Shown: in pieces, positions 39,465 through 51,255 of the stretch
Position numbering within the stretch: the first letter of the stretch is position 1
Layout: each line of letters opens with the position of its first letter
Source: Vibrio tarriae
Lineage (GTDB): Bacteria; Pseudomonadota; Gammaproteobacteria; Enterobacterales; Vibrionaceae
Assembly: GCF_002216685.1 (NCBI RefSeq)
Contig: NZ_CP022353.1
Span: forward strand, 1,550,001 to 1,614,000
Direction: 5' to 3'
DNA length: 64,000 bases
Program-made: the position numbers and the translations under genes
The notes under the pieces: model-generated
What the model was told of the DNA's origin: nothing
The model's database searches: none
What the model saw: the letters and a program-made list of their open reading frames with translations, nothing else

Positions 39465-40463
39465 ATGCAAACCATTATTAATAAACTCTATGAACAGCAA
39501 GGGCTTACGCAAGCCGAGAGCCAACTGCTTTTCGACCAAATTATTCGCGGTGAAATGGATCCTGTATTGATGGCGGCGGTACTGACTGCACTGAAAATCA
39601 AAGGCGAAACGCCAGATGAAATCGCGGGTGCGGCTAAAGCCCTGCTTGCCAACGCCAATCCATTTCCGCGTCCTGATTATGACTTTGCCGATATCGTCGG
39701 TACCGGTGGCGATGGCTCAAACACCATCAACATCTCAACCACCGCCGCATTTGTCGCCGCAGCGTGTGGCGTGAAAGTCGCCAAACACGGCAACCGTGGG
39801 GTATCGAGCAAATCCGGCTCTTCCGATCTGCTCAGCTCATTTGGGATCAACCTTGCGATGAGCGCGCAAGATTCGCGTCAAGCCTTGGATGATCTCGGTG
39901 TCGCTTTCTTGTTTGCCCCTCAGTATCACAGCGGTGTGCGCCATGCGATGCCGGTGCGTCAAACCATGAAAACTCGCACCATTTTCAACATCTTAGGCCC
40001 CCTGATTAACCCTGCTCGTCCCAATATTGAATTGATGGGCGTCTACAGCAAGGATTTGGTTCGTCCTATTGCGCAAACCATGTTACAAATGGGTCTGAAA
40101 CGCGCGGCGGTGGTGCATGGTTCAGGTCTTGATGAAGTCGCAATTCATGGCGAAACGCAAGTGGCGGAAATTCGCCAAGGCGAATTGATTGAGTACACGC
40201 TCACTCCGGAAGATTTTGGTGTTAGCCGTTACCCACTGGATGCGATCCGTGGTGGAGAGCCAGAAAAGAATCGCGCCATCATCACCCAGATCCTAACGGG
40301 CAATGGTACAGCAGCACAAATGGCGGCAGTGGCCGTCAACGTTGCACTTCTTCTGCGTCTATTTGGTCAAGAAGATCTGAAAGCCAACACCCAACAAGCG
40401 ATCGCCGTGATGAAATCGGGCCAAGCCTATGGATTGGTTCAGCAGTTAGCACAACGAGGTTAA
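39465..40463 (+). CDS. trpD: Anthranilate phosphoribosyltransferase TrpD
   Basis: Transfers phosphoribose from PRPP to anthranilate. 332 residues with the PRPP motif GTGGDGSNTINIST (about 79), KHGNRGVSSKSGSSD (about 107) and the anthranilate-site HAMPVRQTMKTRTIFNILGPLINP. ATG 39465 has GGGAGAG in front; the open frame from 39402 would overlap trpG. Stand-alone, not fused to trpG. Confidence 0.95.
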   Translation: MQTIINKLYEQQGLTQAESQLLFDQIIRGEMDPVLMAAVLTALKIKGETPDEIAGAAKALLANANPFPRPDYDFADIVGTGGDGSNTINISTTAAFVAAACGVKVAKHGNRGVSSKSGSSDLLSSFGINLAMSAQDSRQALDDLGVAFLFAPQYHSGVRHAMPVRQTMKTRTIFNILGPLINPARPNIELMGVYSKDLVRPIAQTMLQMGLKRAAVVHGSGLDEVAIHGETQVAEIRQGELIEYTLTPEDFGVSRYPLDAIRGGEPEKNRAIITQILTGNGTAAQMAAVAVNVALLLRLFGQEDLKANTQQAIAVMKSGQAYGLVQQLAQRG

Positions 40464-40468
40464 GCAGA

Positions 40469-41878
40469 ATGTCCGAGCAGTTGTCTGAGCATATTTCCGT
40501 ACAAACCGCGCAAATGGCGCAAGTGCTGGTCAAAATCGTCAACGATAAATACCAATGGATTGAGGAGCGCAAAGCCAAGCAACCTCTTGCGAGCTTTCAT
40601 CCATTACTGACTCGCTCAGAGCGCGATTTCTATCAAGCCTTGAGCGGCGATAACACCGTATTCATTCTCGAATGCAAAAAAGCCTCACCTTCAAAAGGAT
40701 TGATCCGCGAAGCGTTTGATCTCGATTACATCGCCTCCGTGTATGGCGAGTACGCCAATGCCATTTCGGTACTGACCGATGAAAAGTATTTCCAAGGTCG
40801 TTTTGAATTTTTGCCACAAGTGCGCGCTCAGGTAACTCAGCCTGTCTTGTGCAAAGATTTTATGGTCGACCCGTATCAGGTTTATCTGGCGCGTCATTAT
40901 CAAGCGGATGCGATTTTGCTGATGCTGTCTGTGCTCAATGATGATCAATATCGTGAACTGGCCGCTGTGGCGCACGACCTTGGTATGGGCGTACTCACCG
41001 AAGTCAGCAACGAGCAAGAACTGAAACGTGCAGTTGATCTGCAAGCGAAAGTCATCGGCATCAATAACCGCAATCTGCGTGATTTGACCACCGACCTAAA
41101 TCGCACCAAGCAGTTGGCGCCGCTTATTCCACAAGGTACCATCATTATTTCCGAATCCGGCATTTACACCCACCAGCAGGTGCGTGATTTAGCTCAGTTT
41201 GCCAATGGTTTCTTGATTGGTAGCTCGCTGATGGCGCAAAGCAATCTTGAACTGGCGGTGCGAAAAATTGTGCTCGGCGAACACAAGGTGTGCGGTTTGA
41301 CTCATCCTGATGATGCGGTTAAAGCCTACCAAGCAGGTTCCGTTTTTGGTGGCCTGATTTTTGTTGAGAAATCCAAACGCTTTGTCGATGTAGAACAAGC
41401 TCGCCTGATCATGAGCGGCGCGCCGCTACAGTATGTCGGCGTGTTTCAAAACCACCCAGCCGCGCAAGTCGCCGATATCGCGACCCAATTGGGCTTATTT
41501 GCGGTGCAACTGCACGGTGATGAAGATTTTGCGTATGTACGCGAACTGCGCGCTTCCCTTCCAGAATCCATTGAAATTTGGAAAGCGTATGGCGTCAGTA
41601 ATGCTTTACCTGAGCTACTACCAGAGCACATCGATAGGCACCTGCTCGATGCCAAAGTCGGCGAACAAAGTGGTGGCACAGGACACAGTTTTGATTGGCG
41701 CTTGCTGCCCAAACATAGCGACTTGATGCTCGCCGGCGGCTTGAGCGCCGAAAATGTCGCCCAAGCGGCGCAACTTGGCTGCCGCGGACTCGATTTCAAC
41801 TCTGGCGTGGAAAGCGCTCCGGGTAAAAAAGACGCCAACCAGTTACAACAGGTTTTCCAACAATTACGGAATTATTAG
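40469..41878 (+). CDS. trpCF: Bifunctional indole-3-glycerol phosphate synthase / PRA isomerase TrpCF
   Basis: 469 residues with two TIM barrels. The N-terminal barrel (about 15-265) is TrpC: ECKKASPSKGLIRE, CKDFMVDPYQVYLAR, GINNRNLRDL, ISESGIY. The C-terminal barrel (about 268-469) is TrpF: KVCGLTHPDDAVKA with the catalytic Cys, VGVFQNH, AVQLHGDED, GGTGHSFDW, LAGGLSAENV. The fusion order is that of enteric bacteria. The start at 40469 follows trpD by five bases; a start 15 codons later is possible. Confidence 0.95.
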   Translation: MSEQLSEHISVQTAQMAQVLVKIVNDKYQWIEERKAKQPLASFHPLLTRSERDFYQALSGDNTVFILECKKASPSKGLIREAFDLDYIASVYGEYANAISVLTDEKYFQGRFEFLPQVRAQVTQPVLCKDFMVDPYQVYLARHYQADAILLMLSVLNDDQYRELAAVAHDLGMGVLTEVSNEQELKRAVDLQAKVIGINNRNLRDLTTDLNRTKQLAPLIPQGTIIISESGIYTHQQVRDLAQFANGFLIGSSLMAQSNLELAVRKIVLGEHKVCGLTHPDDAVKAYQAGSVFGGLIFVEKSKRFVDVEQARLIMSGAPLQYVGVFQNHPAAQVADIATQLGLFAVQLHGDEDFAYVRELRASLPESIEIWKAYGVSNALPELLPEHIDRHLLDAKVGEQSGGTGHSFDWRLLPKHSDLMLAGGLSAENVAQAAQLGCRGLDFNSGVESAPGKKDANQLQQVFQQLRNY

Positions 41879-41918
41879 ATTATCAGCATGGCAACATGCA
41901 TAGAAAAGGAATGTAAGC

Positions 41919-43109
41919 ATGGCTAAATTAAACGCCTATTTTGGCGAATTTGGTGGGCAGTTTGTGCCACAAATTTTGGTTCCAGCGCTAGATCAACTGG
42001 AACAAGCCTTTATTGATGCCCAGCAGGATGATGCTTTCCGCGCTGAATTTATGAGCCTACTGCAAGAATACGCAGGTCGCCCAACCGCGCTGACGCTCAC
42101 GCAAAACATCACCAAAGGCACTAAAACTAAACTCTATTTGAAACGTGAAGATCTACTGCACGGCGGCGCGCACAAAACCAACCAAGTTTTGGGTCAAGCC
42201 CTGCTCGCCAAGCGCATGGGCAAACATGAAATCATCGCCGAAACTGGCGCAGGCCAACACGGTGTCGCAACCGCATTAGCCTGTGCGCTGCTTGGCTTAA
42301 AGTGCCGCGTGTACATGGGTGCGAAAGATGTTGAACGCCAAAGCCCGAACGTGTTCCGCATGCGCTTAATGGGCGCCACCGTGATCCCTGTTCATTCTGG
42401 TTCAGCAACTCTAAAAGATGCCTGTAACGAAGCGCTGCGCGACTGGTCTGGTAGCTACGAGACCGCGCATTATCTGCTTGGCACTGCGGCAGGCCCTCAC
42501 CCATTCCCAACCATTGTGCGTGAATTCCAACGTATTATTGGCGAAGAAACCAAAAACCAAATCCTTGCTCGTGAAGGTCGTTTGCCCGATGCGGTGATCG
42601 CCTGTGTTGGCGGTGGCTCAAACGCCATTGGTATGTTTGCTGATTTCATCGAAGAAGAATCGGTACGTTTGATCGGTATTGAGCCAGCTGGTAAAGGCAT
42701 TGATACCCATCAACATGGCGCACCACTTAAACACGGTAAAACCGGCATTTTCTTCGGTATGAAAGCACCGTTGATGCAAGATGAGCATGGTCAAGTAGAA
42801 GAGTCTTACTCTGTCTCGGCAGGGTTAGATTTCCCATCGGTGGGGCCACAGCATGCTTACCTGAATGCCATTGGCCGTGCGGAATATGAAAGCATCACCG
42901 ATGATGAAGCACTCGATGCCTTCCAAGCGTTAGCACGAAACGAAGGCATCATCCCAGCGCTGGAGTCTTCACACGCTCTCGCGCATGCAATCAAAATGGC
43001 GTATGCCGAGCCAGACAAAGAGCAGTTGTTAGTGGTTAACCTTTCGGGCCGAGGTGATAAGGATATCTTCACCGTACACAAATTACTTGAAGACAAAGGA
43101 GCGTTGTAA
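41919..43109 (+). CDS. trpB: Tryptophan synthase beta chain TrpB
   Basis: PLP enzyme that joins indole and serine. 396 residues. PLP lysine in [12 protein letters not shown] (about 86), [12 protein letters not shown] (about 108) and the phosphate loop [10 protein letters not shown] (about 231). AAAGGA precedes the ATG. The stop codon shares a base with the trpA start, ensuring paired synthesis of the alpha2beta2 complex. Confidence 0.97.
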   Translation: MAKLNAYFGEFGGQFVPQILVPALDQLEQAFIDAQQDDAFRAEFMSLLQEYAGRPTALTLTQNITKGTKTKLYLKREDLLHGGAHKTNQVLGQALLAKRMGKHEIIAETGAGQHGVATALACALLGLKCRVYMGAKDVERQSPNVFRMRLMGATVIPVHSGSATLKDACNEALRDWSGSYETAHYLLGTAAGPHPFPTIVREFQRIIGEETKNQILAREGRLPDAVIACVGGGSNAIGMFADFIEEESVRLIGIEPAGKGIDTHQHGAPLKHGKTGIFFGMKAPLMQDEHGQVEESYSVSAGLDFPSVGPQHAYLNAIGRAEYESITDDEALDAFQALARNEGIIPALESSHALAHAIKMAYAEPDKEQLLVVNLSGRGDKDIFTVHKLLEDKGAL

Positions 43110-43915
43110 TGAACCGTTATCAAGCCCTATTTCAACGCCTAAGCGCCGCGCAGCAAGGCGCTTTCGTTCCTTTCGTGACCATTGGTGACCCAAACCCCGA
43201 GCAGTCACTCGCCATCATGCAAACCCTGATTGATGCAGGAGCGGATGCGCTTGAACTTGGCATGCCCTTCTCCGATCCATTGGCCGATGGCCCGACGATT
43301 CAAGGCGCAAACTTACGTGCATTAGCGGCGAAAACCACGCCAGATGTCTGTTTTGAGCTGATCGCGCAGATCCGTGAACGCAACCCTGAAACTCCGGTTG
43401 GTTTACTGATGTACGCCAACTTAGTTTACGCACGCGGAATCGAAGATTTTTATCAACGCTGCCAAAAAGCTGGAGTGGATTCGGTACTGATTGCCGATGT
43501 ACCCACCAACGAAAGCCAGCCTTTTGTGGCGGCCGCAGAGAAGTTTGGCATTCAACCAATCTTTATTGCGCCGCCGACGGCAACCGATGCAACCTTACAA
43601 GCAGTGGCTCAACTAGGCAAAGGCTACACCTATCTGCTATCACGCGCTGGGGTGACTGGGGCTGAAACCAAAGCCAACATGCCTGTGCATGCCCTGCTTG
43701 AACGTCTGCAACAATTTGATGCGCCACCAGCACTGCTAGGTTTTGGTATTTCAGAGCCCGCTCAAGTTAAACAAGCGATTGAAGCTGGCGCAGCGGGAGC
43801 CATTTCCGGATCGGCGGTGGTAAAAATCATCGAAACGCATTTGGATAATCCAGCTAAGCAGCTGACTGAGCTGGCAAACTTCACTCAAGCCATGAAACAA
43901 GCAACAAAAATTTAA
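43109..43915 (+). CDS. trpA: Tryptophan synthase alpha chain TrpA
   Basis: Cleaves indole-3-glycerol phosphate to indole, which is channelled to TrpB. 268 residues; catalytic Glu in [11 protein letters not shown] (about 49) and Asp in [11 protein letters not shown] (about 60 counts later in the loop 2 region), phosphate-binding GISEPAQVK and [12 protein letters not shown]. Last trp gene; AAGGAGCGT lies in the trpB end as ribosome site. Confidence 0.97.
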   Translation: MNRYQALFQRLSAAQQGAFVPFVTIGDPNPEQSLAIMQTLIDAGADALELGMPFSDPLADGPTIQGANLRALAAKTTPDVCFELIAQIRERNPETPVGLLMYANLVYARGIEDFYQRCQKAGVDSVLIADVPTNESQPFVAAAEKFGIQPIFIAPPTATDATLQAVAQLGKGYTYLLSRAGVTGAETKANMPVHALLERLQQFDAPPALLGFGISEPAQVKQAIEAGAAGAISGSAVVKIIETHLDNPAKQLTELANFTQAMKQATKI

Positions 43916-43934
43916 CTTGCATTGTCTTAAATCA

Positions 43935-43958
43935 GCGGCGCATCCTTTGGTGTGCCGC
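43935..43958 (+). terminator. Probable trp operon terminator
   Basis: GCGGCGCA-TCCTTTGG-TGTGCCGC pairs over eight bases with one G-U and is followed by ATCATTTTATT. It starts 20 bases after the trpA stop. Confidence 0.65.
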
Positions 43959-44031
43959 ATCATTTTATTAACAACCCAAAAAACACCAACAAACTCACAC
44001 CAACAACACAAACCCATTCACCACATCAATA
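43959..44031. other. Tract without G on the plus strand
   Basis: 73 bases contain no G on the plus strand and are mainly A and C (ACACCAACAAACTCACACC, ACAAACCCATTCACCAC). It lies in the roughly 300-base gap between trpA and the symporter gene, which shows no gene. A G-free leader would be unstructured. Confidence 0.7.
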
Positions 44032-44221
44032 GCAAACGTTTCCCTTGTGGCTAAAAACGCCAAATTACTCTCGTTTTACTCCGCTATTGAGAAAACGCTC
44101 GATGTGCTTATTGCTAAATGTAAACATTCCGTGTAAAAAGCAGGAGCAAAATTTTTGCCCATTTAGTGATATGACACTAGTGGCTAACACTAGGAATTTA
44201 CAATTTATTAGCACAGAGGTT

Positions 44222-45478
44222 ATGGAAGTGTTAAAGACAAAGGGTTTACTAAACAACATCGGCGTGCAAGTGGTGATCGCCATGCTCGCGGGTACCGCAG
44301 TCGGTGCAGCAATGGGGCACGATGCGACACTATTTGCCCCACTGGGTGCGATTTTTATTAATCTGATCAAAATGCTGGTGATTCCCCTGGTGGCTGTGGC
44401 ACTGATTTCTGGTGCAGCTGGTCTGGGTGATAGCCATTCTGCTGGTAAGGTCGGTGCAGTGACGTTAAGTTACTTTGCTATTACCTCTGCCGCCGCTGTA
44501 GCTCTGGCATTGATCATGGGTGAACTGTTCCAACCGGGTGTCGGAGTCGATGTTTCTGGTGTAGAGAGCATGTTCTCTGCGGAATACGCAGCGCAAGGTG
44601 AACTCCCCACTTTCTGGGCAACCATCATCGGTATGATCCCAACCAACGTTTTCCAGTCACTGAACGAAGCGAACATTCTACAGATCTTGGTTTTCTGTCT
44701 GTTTTTAGGCATTGCGATTTCTAAGCAAGCCAAAGAAAAACGTGACCCAGTGATCAACGCGGTGAACACCATTGTTGATGCCATGGTATGGATGATCAAC
44801 AAAGTGATGCTGATTGCGCCTATTGGTGTATTTGGCTTGATGGCTGATGCCGTGGGTACATTTGGTTTCAGCGCGCTGATGGTGGTGTTTAAACTGTTCG
44901 TCGTTTACGTAGCGGCAATTGCAATTTTTGGCTTTGTGGTTTACCCAGTCATGATCCAACTGTTTAGCAAAACATCGGCGAAGAAATTCATTCAAGCAAT
45001 GAAGAAGCCACAAGCGGTTGCACTGTCTACCGCTTCTTCAATGGCGACACTGCCTGTCACTATGGATACGGTGAAAAACGATCTGGGTGTGCGCAACTCA
45101 ACGGCGTCTTTCGTACTGCCTTTGGGCGCGACCATCAACATGTCAGGTAACGCGATCTACTACGGTCTGGTGGCTATCTTCTTTGCTCAGTTGTTCAATA
45201 TTGACCTGAGCATGGGTGCCTACATTGCGATCATCGTGACTGCTACTCTCGGTGCGGTTGGTCAAGCCGGTGTTCCGGGGCCATCTTTCCTTGTGGTGGC
45301 GGTACTGCTCTCTGCCGGTATTCCTATTGAAGGTCTACCACTGCTGTTTGCACTGGATCGTATTTTCGACATGATCCGTACTGCACTGAACATCACTGGT
45401 GATGCCGCTTGTGCAGTGATTGTAGATTCGATGATCACGGAAGAAGCAGCAACTGAGCTGGAAAAGCGTGAAGCTTAA
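44222..45478 (+). CDS. Sodium/proton:dicarboxylate (glutamate) symporter, DAACS family
   Basis: 418 residues with about eight membrane helices and two re-entrant loops. Family motifs are clear: STASSMATLPVTMDT (serine-rich HP1), FVLPLGATINMSGNAIYYG (the NMSGN/NMDGT-like motif), GVPGPSFLVVAVLLSAG (HP2) and ALDRIFDMIRTALNITGDA (helix 8, with the conserved Asp and Arg). It imports C4-dicarboxylates or acidic/neutral amino acids with Na+ or H+; the exact substrate cannot be read. The ATG at 44222 follows AGAGG closely; the frame is open to 44045, but that part is leader. Monocistronic, terminator at 45501. Confidence 0.88.
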   Translation: MEVLKTKGLLNNIGVQVVIAMLAGTAVGAAMGHDATLFAPLGAIFINLIKMLVIPLVAVALISGAAGLGDSHSAGKVGAVTLSYFAITSAAAVALALIMGELFQPGVGVDVSGVESMFSAEYAAQGELPTFWATIIGMIPTNVFQSLNEANILQILVFCLFLGIAISKQAKEKRDPVINAVNTIVDAMVWMINKVMLIAPIGVFGLMADAVGTFGFSALMVVFKLFVVYVAAIAIFGFVVYPVMIQLFSKTSAKKFIQAMKKPQAVALSTASSMATLPVTMDTVKNDLGVRNSTASFVLPLGATINMSGNAIYYGLVAIFFAQLFNIDLSMGAYIAIIVTATLGAVGQAGVPGPSFLVVAVLLSAGIPIEGLPLLFALDRIFDMIRTALNITGDAACAVIVDSMITEEAATELEKREA

Positions 45479-45500
45479 TCGCTGATTAGGATTGTTCATA

Positions 45501-45531
45501 AAAAAGCCAGACATTATCCGTCTGGCTTTTT
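45501..45531. terminator. Bidirectional terminator between symporter and tdk
   Basis: AAAAAGCCAGAC-ATTATCC-GTCTGGCTTTTT, a 12-bp stem with U-tracts in both directions, between convergent genes. Confidence 0.92.
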
Positions 45532-45578
45532 CTTTATTGAGTCACGGGCAAATTATCCCGCGAAAGAGATGGGTTTAC

Positions 45579-46157
45579 TTAGCGTCCCAACGCCTCTTTA
45601 TAGTGCTGGCGACAGACTGAAACATACTTATCATTACCGCCAATCGCGACCTGATCCCCTTCGCTGATGGCGTTGCCATGCTCATCGGTACGGATCACCA
45701 TATTGGCTTTGCGTCCACAGTGGCAAATGGTTTTCAGCTCAATCAGTTTATCCGCCCATGAGAGCAGATATTTACTGCCTTCAAACAGCTCACCAAGGAA
45801 ATCGGTACGTAAGCCGTAACACAGCACAGGGATATTCAGTTTATCCACCACTTCGGTCAGTTGGTAAACCTGCTCTTTAGAGAGAAACTGACACTCATCC
45901 ATCAAAATACAGTGACGAGGTTCGGCCTCATGCAATTTTGCGATCACTTGGAACAGGTTGCTATCAGCATGGAAAAGGTGTGCTTCGGCCTCAAGGCCAA
46001 TCCGAGAACTCACTTTGCCAACACCAAAACGATCGTCGATCGCGGCGGTAAAAATCAGTGGGTTCATGCCACGTTCTTGGTAGTTAAACGCCGATTGCAA
46101 TAAGGTAGTCGACTTACCCGCATTCATTGCCGAGTAATAAAAGTACATCTGAGCCAA
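45579..46157 (-). CDS. tdk: Thymidine kinase Tdk
   Basis: Phosphorylates thymidine in the salvage pathway. 192 residues of the type II kinase family: P-loop [13 protein letters not shown] (9-21), the DECQFLS lid (about 88) and a zinc site built from [10 protein letters not shown] (about 145) and the late CRQHYKEA. It lies downstream of aspS on the same strand but behind a strong terminator, so it probably has its own promoter. Confidence 0.95.
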   Translation of the reverse strand: MAQMYFYYSAMNAGKSTTLLQSAFNYQERGMNPLIFTAAIDDRFGVGKVSSRIGLEAEAHLFHADSNLFQVIAKLHEAEPRHCILMDECQFLSKEQVYQLTEVVDKLNIPVLCYGLRTDFLGELFEGSKYLLSWADKLIELKTICHCGRKANMVIRTDEHGNAISEGDQVAIGGNDKYVSVCRQHYKEALGR

Positions 46158-46212
46158 AGAAGAAATCCTGTTTGTATCATTTTACTGTCTGCGCTCTCGT
46201 GCTGCGCAGGTT

Positions 46213-46241
46213 AAAAAAAAGGGTGGCTAATGCCACCCTTT
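46213..46241 (-). terminator. Terminator after aspS
   Basis: On the minus strand AAAGGGTGGC-ATTA-GCCACCCTTT is followed by TTTTTAACC; it starts 12 bases after the aspS stop. Confidence 0.9.
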
Positions 46242-46253
46242 GCAAGGCGTTGA

Positions 46254-48029
46254 TTACGCTTTATCTTTCGTTGCAAGCTTGACCGCAATCGCCAACTCTT
46301 CGAGAGCGGCTGGGTTCGCCAAACTTGGTGCATCGGTCATTAGACACGCGGCGGCTGTCGTTTTCGGGAAGGCAATGACATCACGGATGTTTTCCGTGCC
46401 GCACAGCAGCATCACCAGACGATCCAGACCAAATGCCAGACCGGCGTGTGGTGGTGTACCAAACTTCAGCGCATCGAGCAGGAAGCCAAACTTGAGACGT
46501 TGCTCTTCTGGCGTGATACCCAGAATGTCAAATACGGCAGATTGCATTTCCGCGTTGTGGATACGTACTGAACCACCACCGACTTCGTAGCCGTTCAACA
46601 CCATATCGTAAGCGTTTGACAGCGCCTCTTCTGGGTTGGCTTTCAACTGCTCAGGAGAGAGGTTCAGAGGGGATGTGAATGGGTGGTGCATTGCCGCCAC
46701 GTTACCTTCGTCATCACCTTCGAACATTGGGAAATCCACGACCCACAGTGGCGCCCACGCGGATTCGTTGGTGATACCTAACTCTTTACCCGCTTTCAGA
46801 CGCAGTGCGCCCAGCGCTTCAGCCACCACTTTGGCAGAATCGGCACCGAACAGAATGATATCGCCAGTTTGTGCTTGAGTACGCTCGATGATGGCTTGGA
46901 TGATCTCTTCAGTGAGGAATTTCGCCACTGGAGATTGGATACCTTCCATACCCGCGGCCAAATCATTCACTTTCAGCCATGCCAAGCCTTTCGCGCCGTA
47001 AATAGCCACAAATGCGGTGTACTCATCAATTTGTTTACGGGTCAGCGCTGCGCCACCTGGGATGCGCAGTGCAGCCACGCGGCCTTTTGGATCGTTCGCT
47101 GGACCAGAGAAGACTTTGAAATCGACGTCTTTCAGCAGATCCGCTACATCCACCAACTCCATTGGGTTACGCAGATCTGGCTTGTCTGAGCCGAAACGAC
47201 GCATCGCTTCGCTGTAAGGCATGATTGGGAAATCGCCCAGATCCACATTCAGCAGTTCAAGCCACATCTCACGAATCATCTTCTCCGTCACAGCACGCAC
47301 TTGTTCTGCGGTCATAAAAGACGTTTCAATATCGATCTGGGTAAATTCAGGTTGACGGTCTGCGCGCAAATCTTCGTCACGGAAACATTTTACGATTTGG
47401 TAGTAACGGTCAAAGCCAGACATCATCAGTAGCTGTTTAAACAGCTGTGGTGATTGTGGCAGCGCGTAGAAGCTACCTTTGTGGACACGGCTTGGTACTA
47501 GGTAGTCACGCGCGCCTTCTGGTGTTGCTTTGGTCAACACTGGGGTTTCGATATCGAGGAAACCGTGTGTATCCAAGAAACGGCGCACAAAGCTGGAAGC
47601 TTTGGCACGCAGTTTGATGCGGTCACTCATCTCAGGACGACGCAGATCCAAGTAACGGTATTTGAGGCGTTGCTCTTCTGAGTTCTTCTGGTTGAAGTCG
47701 AGCGGCAGAACGTCTGAACGGTTAATGATCTCAAGGCTACGCGCCAACAGCTCTACTTCGCCAGTCGCCATCTCTTTGTTGATTTGGCTTTCTGGACGCG
47801 CACGCACTTCACCGGTCAGTTTGATACAGAATTCGCTACGCAGTTGGTTAGCCACGGCGAACACATCTGCCATATCCGGATCCACTACTACCTGAACAAC
47901 ACCTTCACGATCTCGCATATCAATGAAGATTAGACCGCCTAAATCACGACGGCGATTAACCCAGCCGCACAGCTCTACAGTTTGTCCTACCAAGGACTTG
48001 TTCAGGTGACCACAATAATGGCTACGCAT
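46254..48029 (-). CDS. aspS: Aspartyl-tRNA synthetase AspS
   Basis: Charges tRNA-Asp. 591 residues, the bacterial type: N-terminal OB-fold anticodon domain (1-110, [23 protein letters not shown]), class II motif 2 [26 protein letters not shown], the GAD insertion (about 290-420) and motif 3 [17 protein letters not shown] near 530. Monocistronic with its own terminator. The divergent upstream region to yecE (about 290 bases) holds both promoters; I see no further gene there. Confidence 0.97.
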   Translation of the reverse strand: MRSHYCGHLNKSLVGQTVELCGWVNRRRDLGGLIFIDMRDREGVVQVVVDPDMADVFAVANQLRSEFCIKLTGEVRARPESQINKEMATGEVELLARSLEIINRSDVLPLDFNQKNSEEQRLKYRYLDLRRPEMSDRIKLRAKASSFVRRFLDTHGFLDIETPVLTKATPEGARDYLVPSRVHKGSFYALPQSPQLFKQLLMMSGFDRYYQIVKCFRDEDLRADRQPEFTQIDIETSFMTAEQVRAVTEKMIREMWLELLNVDLGDFPIMPYSEAMRRFGSDKPDLRNPMELVDVADLLKDVDFKVFSGPANDPKGRVAALRIPGGAALTRKQIDEYTAFVAIYGAKGLAWLKVNDLAAGMEGIQSPVAKFLTEEIIQAIIERTQAQTGDIILFGADSAKVVAEALGALRLKAGKELGITNESAWAPLWVVDFPMFEGDDEGNVAAMHHPFTSPLNLSPEQLKANPEEALSNAYDMVLNGYEVGGGSVRIHNAEMQSAVFDILGITPEEQRLKFGFLLDALKFGTPPHAGLAFGLDRLVMLLCGTENIRDVIAFPKTTAAACLMTDAPSLANPAALEELAIAVKLATKDKA

Positions 48030-48317
48030 AGTGAATTTCCCAATCTCAATTAGTCATCAAATTTAACGCTGAAAGGTCGTGGTGTGCTTAGCAGACTGCC
48101 ATTTCAGCAAAGTTCCATTTATACGCCGAAAGGGATTTAAGATCGACCTTCCCACGTACAATTTGTTGTCTTTTCTTACCCCTTGCTGCTTTTTAACGCA
48201 ATAATCCTCTTAAGTAGAGGTTAAAGGCTAACCAGAAGGGAAAAATAGGCGCTGATTATAGCGCTAAAATCTCGTATTCTTCAAAACTCTCGTGATGATT
48301 TAAGGAGCCCGAGCAGA

Positions 48318-49187
48318 GTGACGCCCTCTCTTCCCTTGCGACTCGGTTTAACCCTGTGGTCTCACCCTGCATGGCAGAGTGAATTTTATGGTAGCGGCAC
48401 GCAAGCCTCTGAACGCCTTGCCAAATACGCCAGCGTTTTTCACACGGTTGAAGGCAATACCACTTTTTATGCATCACCCTCTCCCAGTACTGTGCTCAAC
48501 TGGCGCGCGGCCACTCATGACGACTTTCGCTTCACCTTTAAGCTGCCGAAAAGCATTACCCACCAGCATTTACTGCGCGATTGCAAAGAAGAGCTGCTGA
48601 GTTTTTTGCGTTTAATGCGGCCCTTGCACGACCGAATTGGCATGTGGACGATTCAGCTGCCCGCCGCTTTTGGGCCTGAACATCTGGCGCAATTGAAAAA
48701 CTTTCGAGACTGGTTTCCAACGGATTTTCCACTGGGCGTGGAGGTGCGTCATCTGGCCTTTTTTAGCAAAGGTGAAGCGGAAAAAGCGCTCAATCAATGG
48801 CTGATTGAGCAAAACATTGATCGCATCATTATGGACAGTCGCCCTGTTTTTGCGGCGCTGCCGAATACCGAAGCGGTGATTGATGCGCAGCAGAAAAAAC
48901 CGAAAGTGCCGGTTCATGCGATTGCCACCGCCAAGCATCCGATGATCCGTTTTATCGGCCATCCTGAGATTGAGGCCAACCTACCCTTTTTCGGTGCTTG
49001 GCTACATAAACTGCCCGAGTGGATTGCGCAAGGTAAGCAGCCTTATCTAATGATTCATACACCGGATAATGATTTCGCGCCTCAGCTGGCGGTGCAACTT
49101 TACCAACAATTACAACAGGCTATCGCGCTGCCTGATCTGGCGCCGTTTCCCGCAATGCCCGAACAGCCACAACTGAGCATGTTTTGA
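48318..49187 (+). CDS. yecE: DUF72 family protein YecE
   Basis: 289 residues of the DUF72 TIM-barrel family: LRLGLTLWSHPAWQSEFY, YASVFHTVEGNTTFYASPS, FRFTFKLPKSITH, and the later MIRFIGHPE and PYLMIHTPDN. Conserved acidic and His residues suggest an enzyme, but its activity is unknown. The start is GTG 48318, with AAGGAG ten bases before. In many gamma-proteobacteria yecE neighbours aspS or the cmo genes, as here. Confidence 0.85.
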   Translation: MTPSLPLRLGLTLWSHPAWQSEFYGSGTQASERLAKYASVFHTVEGNTTFYASPSPSTVLNWRAATHDDFRFTFKLPKSITHQHLLRDCKEELLSFLRLMRPLHDRIGMWTIQLPAAFGPEHLAQLKNFRDWFPTDFPLGVEVRHLAFFSKGEAEKALNQWLIEQNIDRIIMDSRPVFAALPNTEAVIDAQQKKPKVPVHAIATAKHPMIRFIGHPEIEANLPFFGAWLHKLPEWIAQGKQPYLMIHTPDNDFAPQLAVQLYQQLQQAIALPDLAPFPAMPEQPQLSMF

Positions 49188-49249
49188 ACTCACGAGCCGG
49201 CACAGCTGATTTCCCCTAAAGGTGATGTGTTTAATGACAGACGCTGTGA

Positions 49250-50053
<804 letters not shown>

Positions 50054-50164
50054 ATCGCTTATTTTGTTGACTATTTTTGTCATTTATCTTCATGTTAGCG
50101 ACTCTCTGCGCCACGCATGATCCTGAAGTCATGTGCAGAGAGCATAGTTTAGGTATTTAGCCCC

Positions 50165-51136
50165 ATGTTCAACTTTGCCAACGTTTACCAACAGATCGCT
50201 CAACATCCGCAGTTACAGTTGTGGCTCAACACCCTGCCTCAGCAATTGACGGATTGGCAAGCTAAGCAGCACGGTGATCTCGATCGCTGGATGCGTAACC
50301 TCAAGAAAATTCCGGTCGGTCAACCGGAGGTGATTGATCTGAAAAATGCGGTAGCGGCACACAATCATCAGCCACTCGCGCAAGGTGAACAGAAGAAATT
50401 GGAAGCGGTGCTCAAAACCTTTCACCCTTGGCGTAAAGGTCCTTACCATCTGCACGGCATTCATATTGATACCGAATGGCGATCCGATTGGAAATGGGAT
50501 CGCTTACTGCCACACATCTCGCCACTGAAAAACCGTTTGGTACTTGATGTGGGTTGTGGCAACGGCTATCACATGTGGCGTATGTTGGGTGAAGGGGCGC
50601 AGCAAGTGTTCGGCATTGACCCTTCCGAGCTGTTTCTGATCCAGTTTGAAGCGGTACGTAAACTGCTGGGCGATGACCAACGCGTTCATCTCTTGCCACT
50701 CGGTATTGAACAGATGCCGGAGTTGAACGCCTTTGATACCGTGTTCAGCATGGGCGTACTTTATCATCGTCGCTCACCACTCGATCATTTGCTGCAACTG
50801 AAAAATCAGTTGGTTTCTGGTGGTGAACTGATCTTAGAAACCTTAGTGGTGGAAGGGGATGAAAATACGGTACTGGTGCCGTTTGATCGCTACGCCCAAA
50901 TGCGTAACGTCTATTTCTTCCCTTCTGCACTGGCTCTTAAAGTGTGGTTAGAGAAGACTGGATTTGTCGATGTGCGTATTGTGGATGAAAACACCACAAC
51001 ATTAGGCGAGCAGCGCACCACCGAGTGGATGACACACAATTCACTGCCCGATTACGTTGACCCACAAGACCCAAGCAAAACCATCGAAGGTTATCCTGCG
51101 CCACGCCGCGCCATTCTGATTGCCAAAAAACCATAA
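50165..51136 (+). CDS. cmoB: tRNA U34 carboxymethyltransferase CmoB
   Basis: Transfers the carboxymethyl group of carboxy-SAM to 5-hydroxyuridine-34 of tRNA. 323 residues: an N-terminal helical part (1-115), then the methyltransferase core with [17 protein letters not shown] (about 120) and [16 protein letters not shown] (about 195). It works directly with CmoA upstream. The ribosome site is weak (TTAGCCCC). A hairpin follows at 51182. Confidence 0.94.
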   Translation: MFNFANVYQQIAQHPQLQLWLNTLPQQLTDWQAKQHGDLDRWMRNLKKIPVGQPEVIDLKNAVAAHNHQPLAQGEQKKLEAVLKTFHPWRKGPYHLHGIHIDTEWRSDWKWDRLLPHISPLKNRLVLDVGCGNGYHMWRMLGEGAQQVFGIDPSELFLIQFEAVRKLLGDDQRVHLLPLGIEQMPELNAFDTVFSMGVLYHRRSPLDHLLQLKNQLVSGGELILETLVVEGDENTVLVPFDRYAQMRNVYFFPSALALKVWLEKTGFVDVRIVDENTTTLGEQRTTEWMTHNSLPDYVDPQDPSKTIEGYPAPRRAILIAKKP

Positions 51137-51181
51137 TTGACACAGTTTTAACTCGTATATCTGGGTATAACGTTACCCTTG

Positions 51182-51208
51182 GCAAAGGATGCGCTAAGCA
51201 TCCTTTGC
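51182..51208. terminator. Hairpin between cmoB and the lipoprotein operon
   Basis: GCAAAGGATGC-GCTAA-GCATCCTTTGC, an 11-bp perfect stem, 46 bases after the cmoB stop and 48 before the next gene. T-tract poor (TATAACTTCTTTAT). Confidence 0.65.
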
Positions 51209-51255
51209 TATAACTTCTTTATACAACCACTCATTAGAAAATAATAAGGTCGCAA

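Noticed and set aside
44045..44221. N-terminal extension of the symporter
   Set aside because: The first 59 codons (MWLKTPNYSRF on) are not hydrophobic and precede the usual first helix; the region looks like leader DNA.
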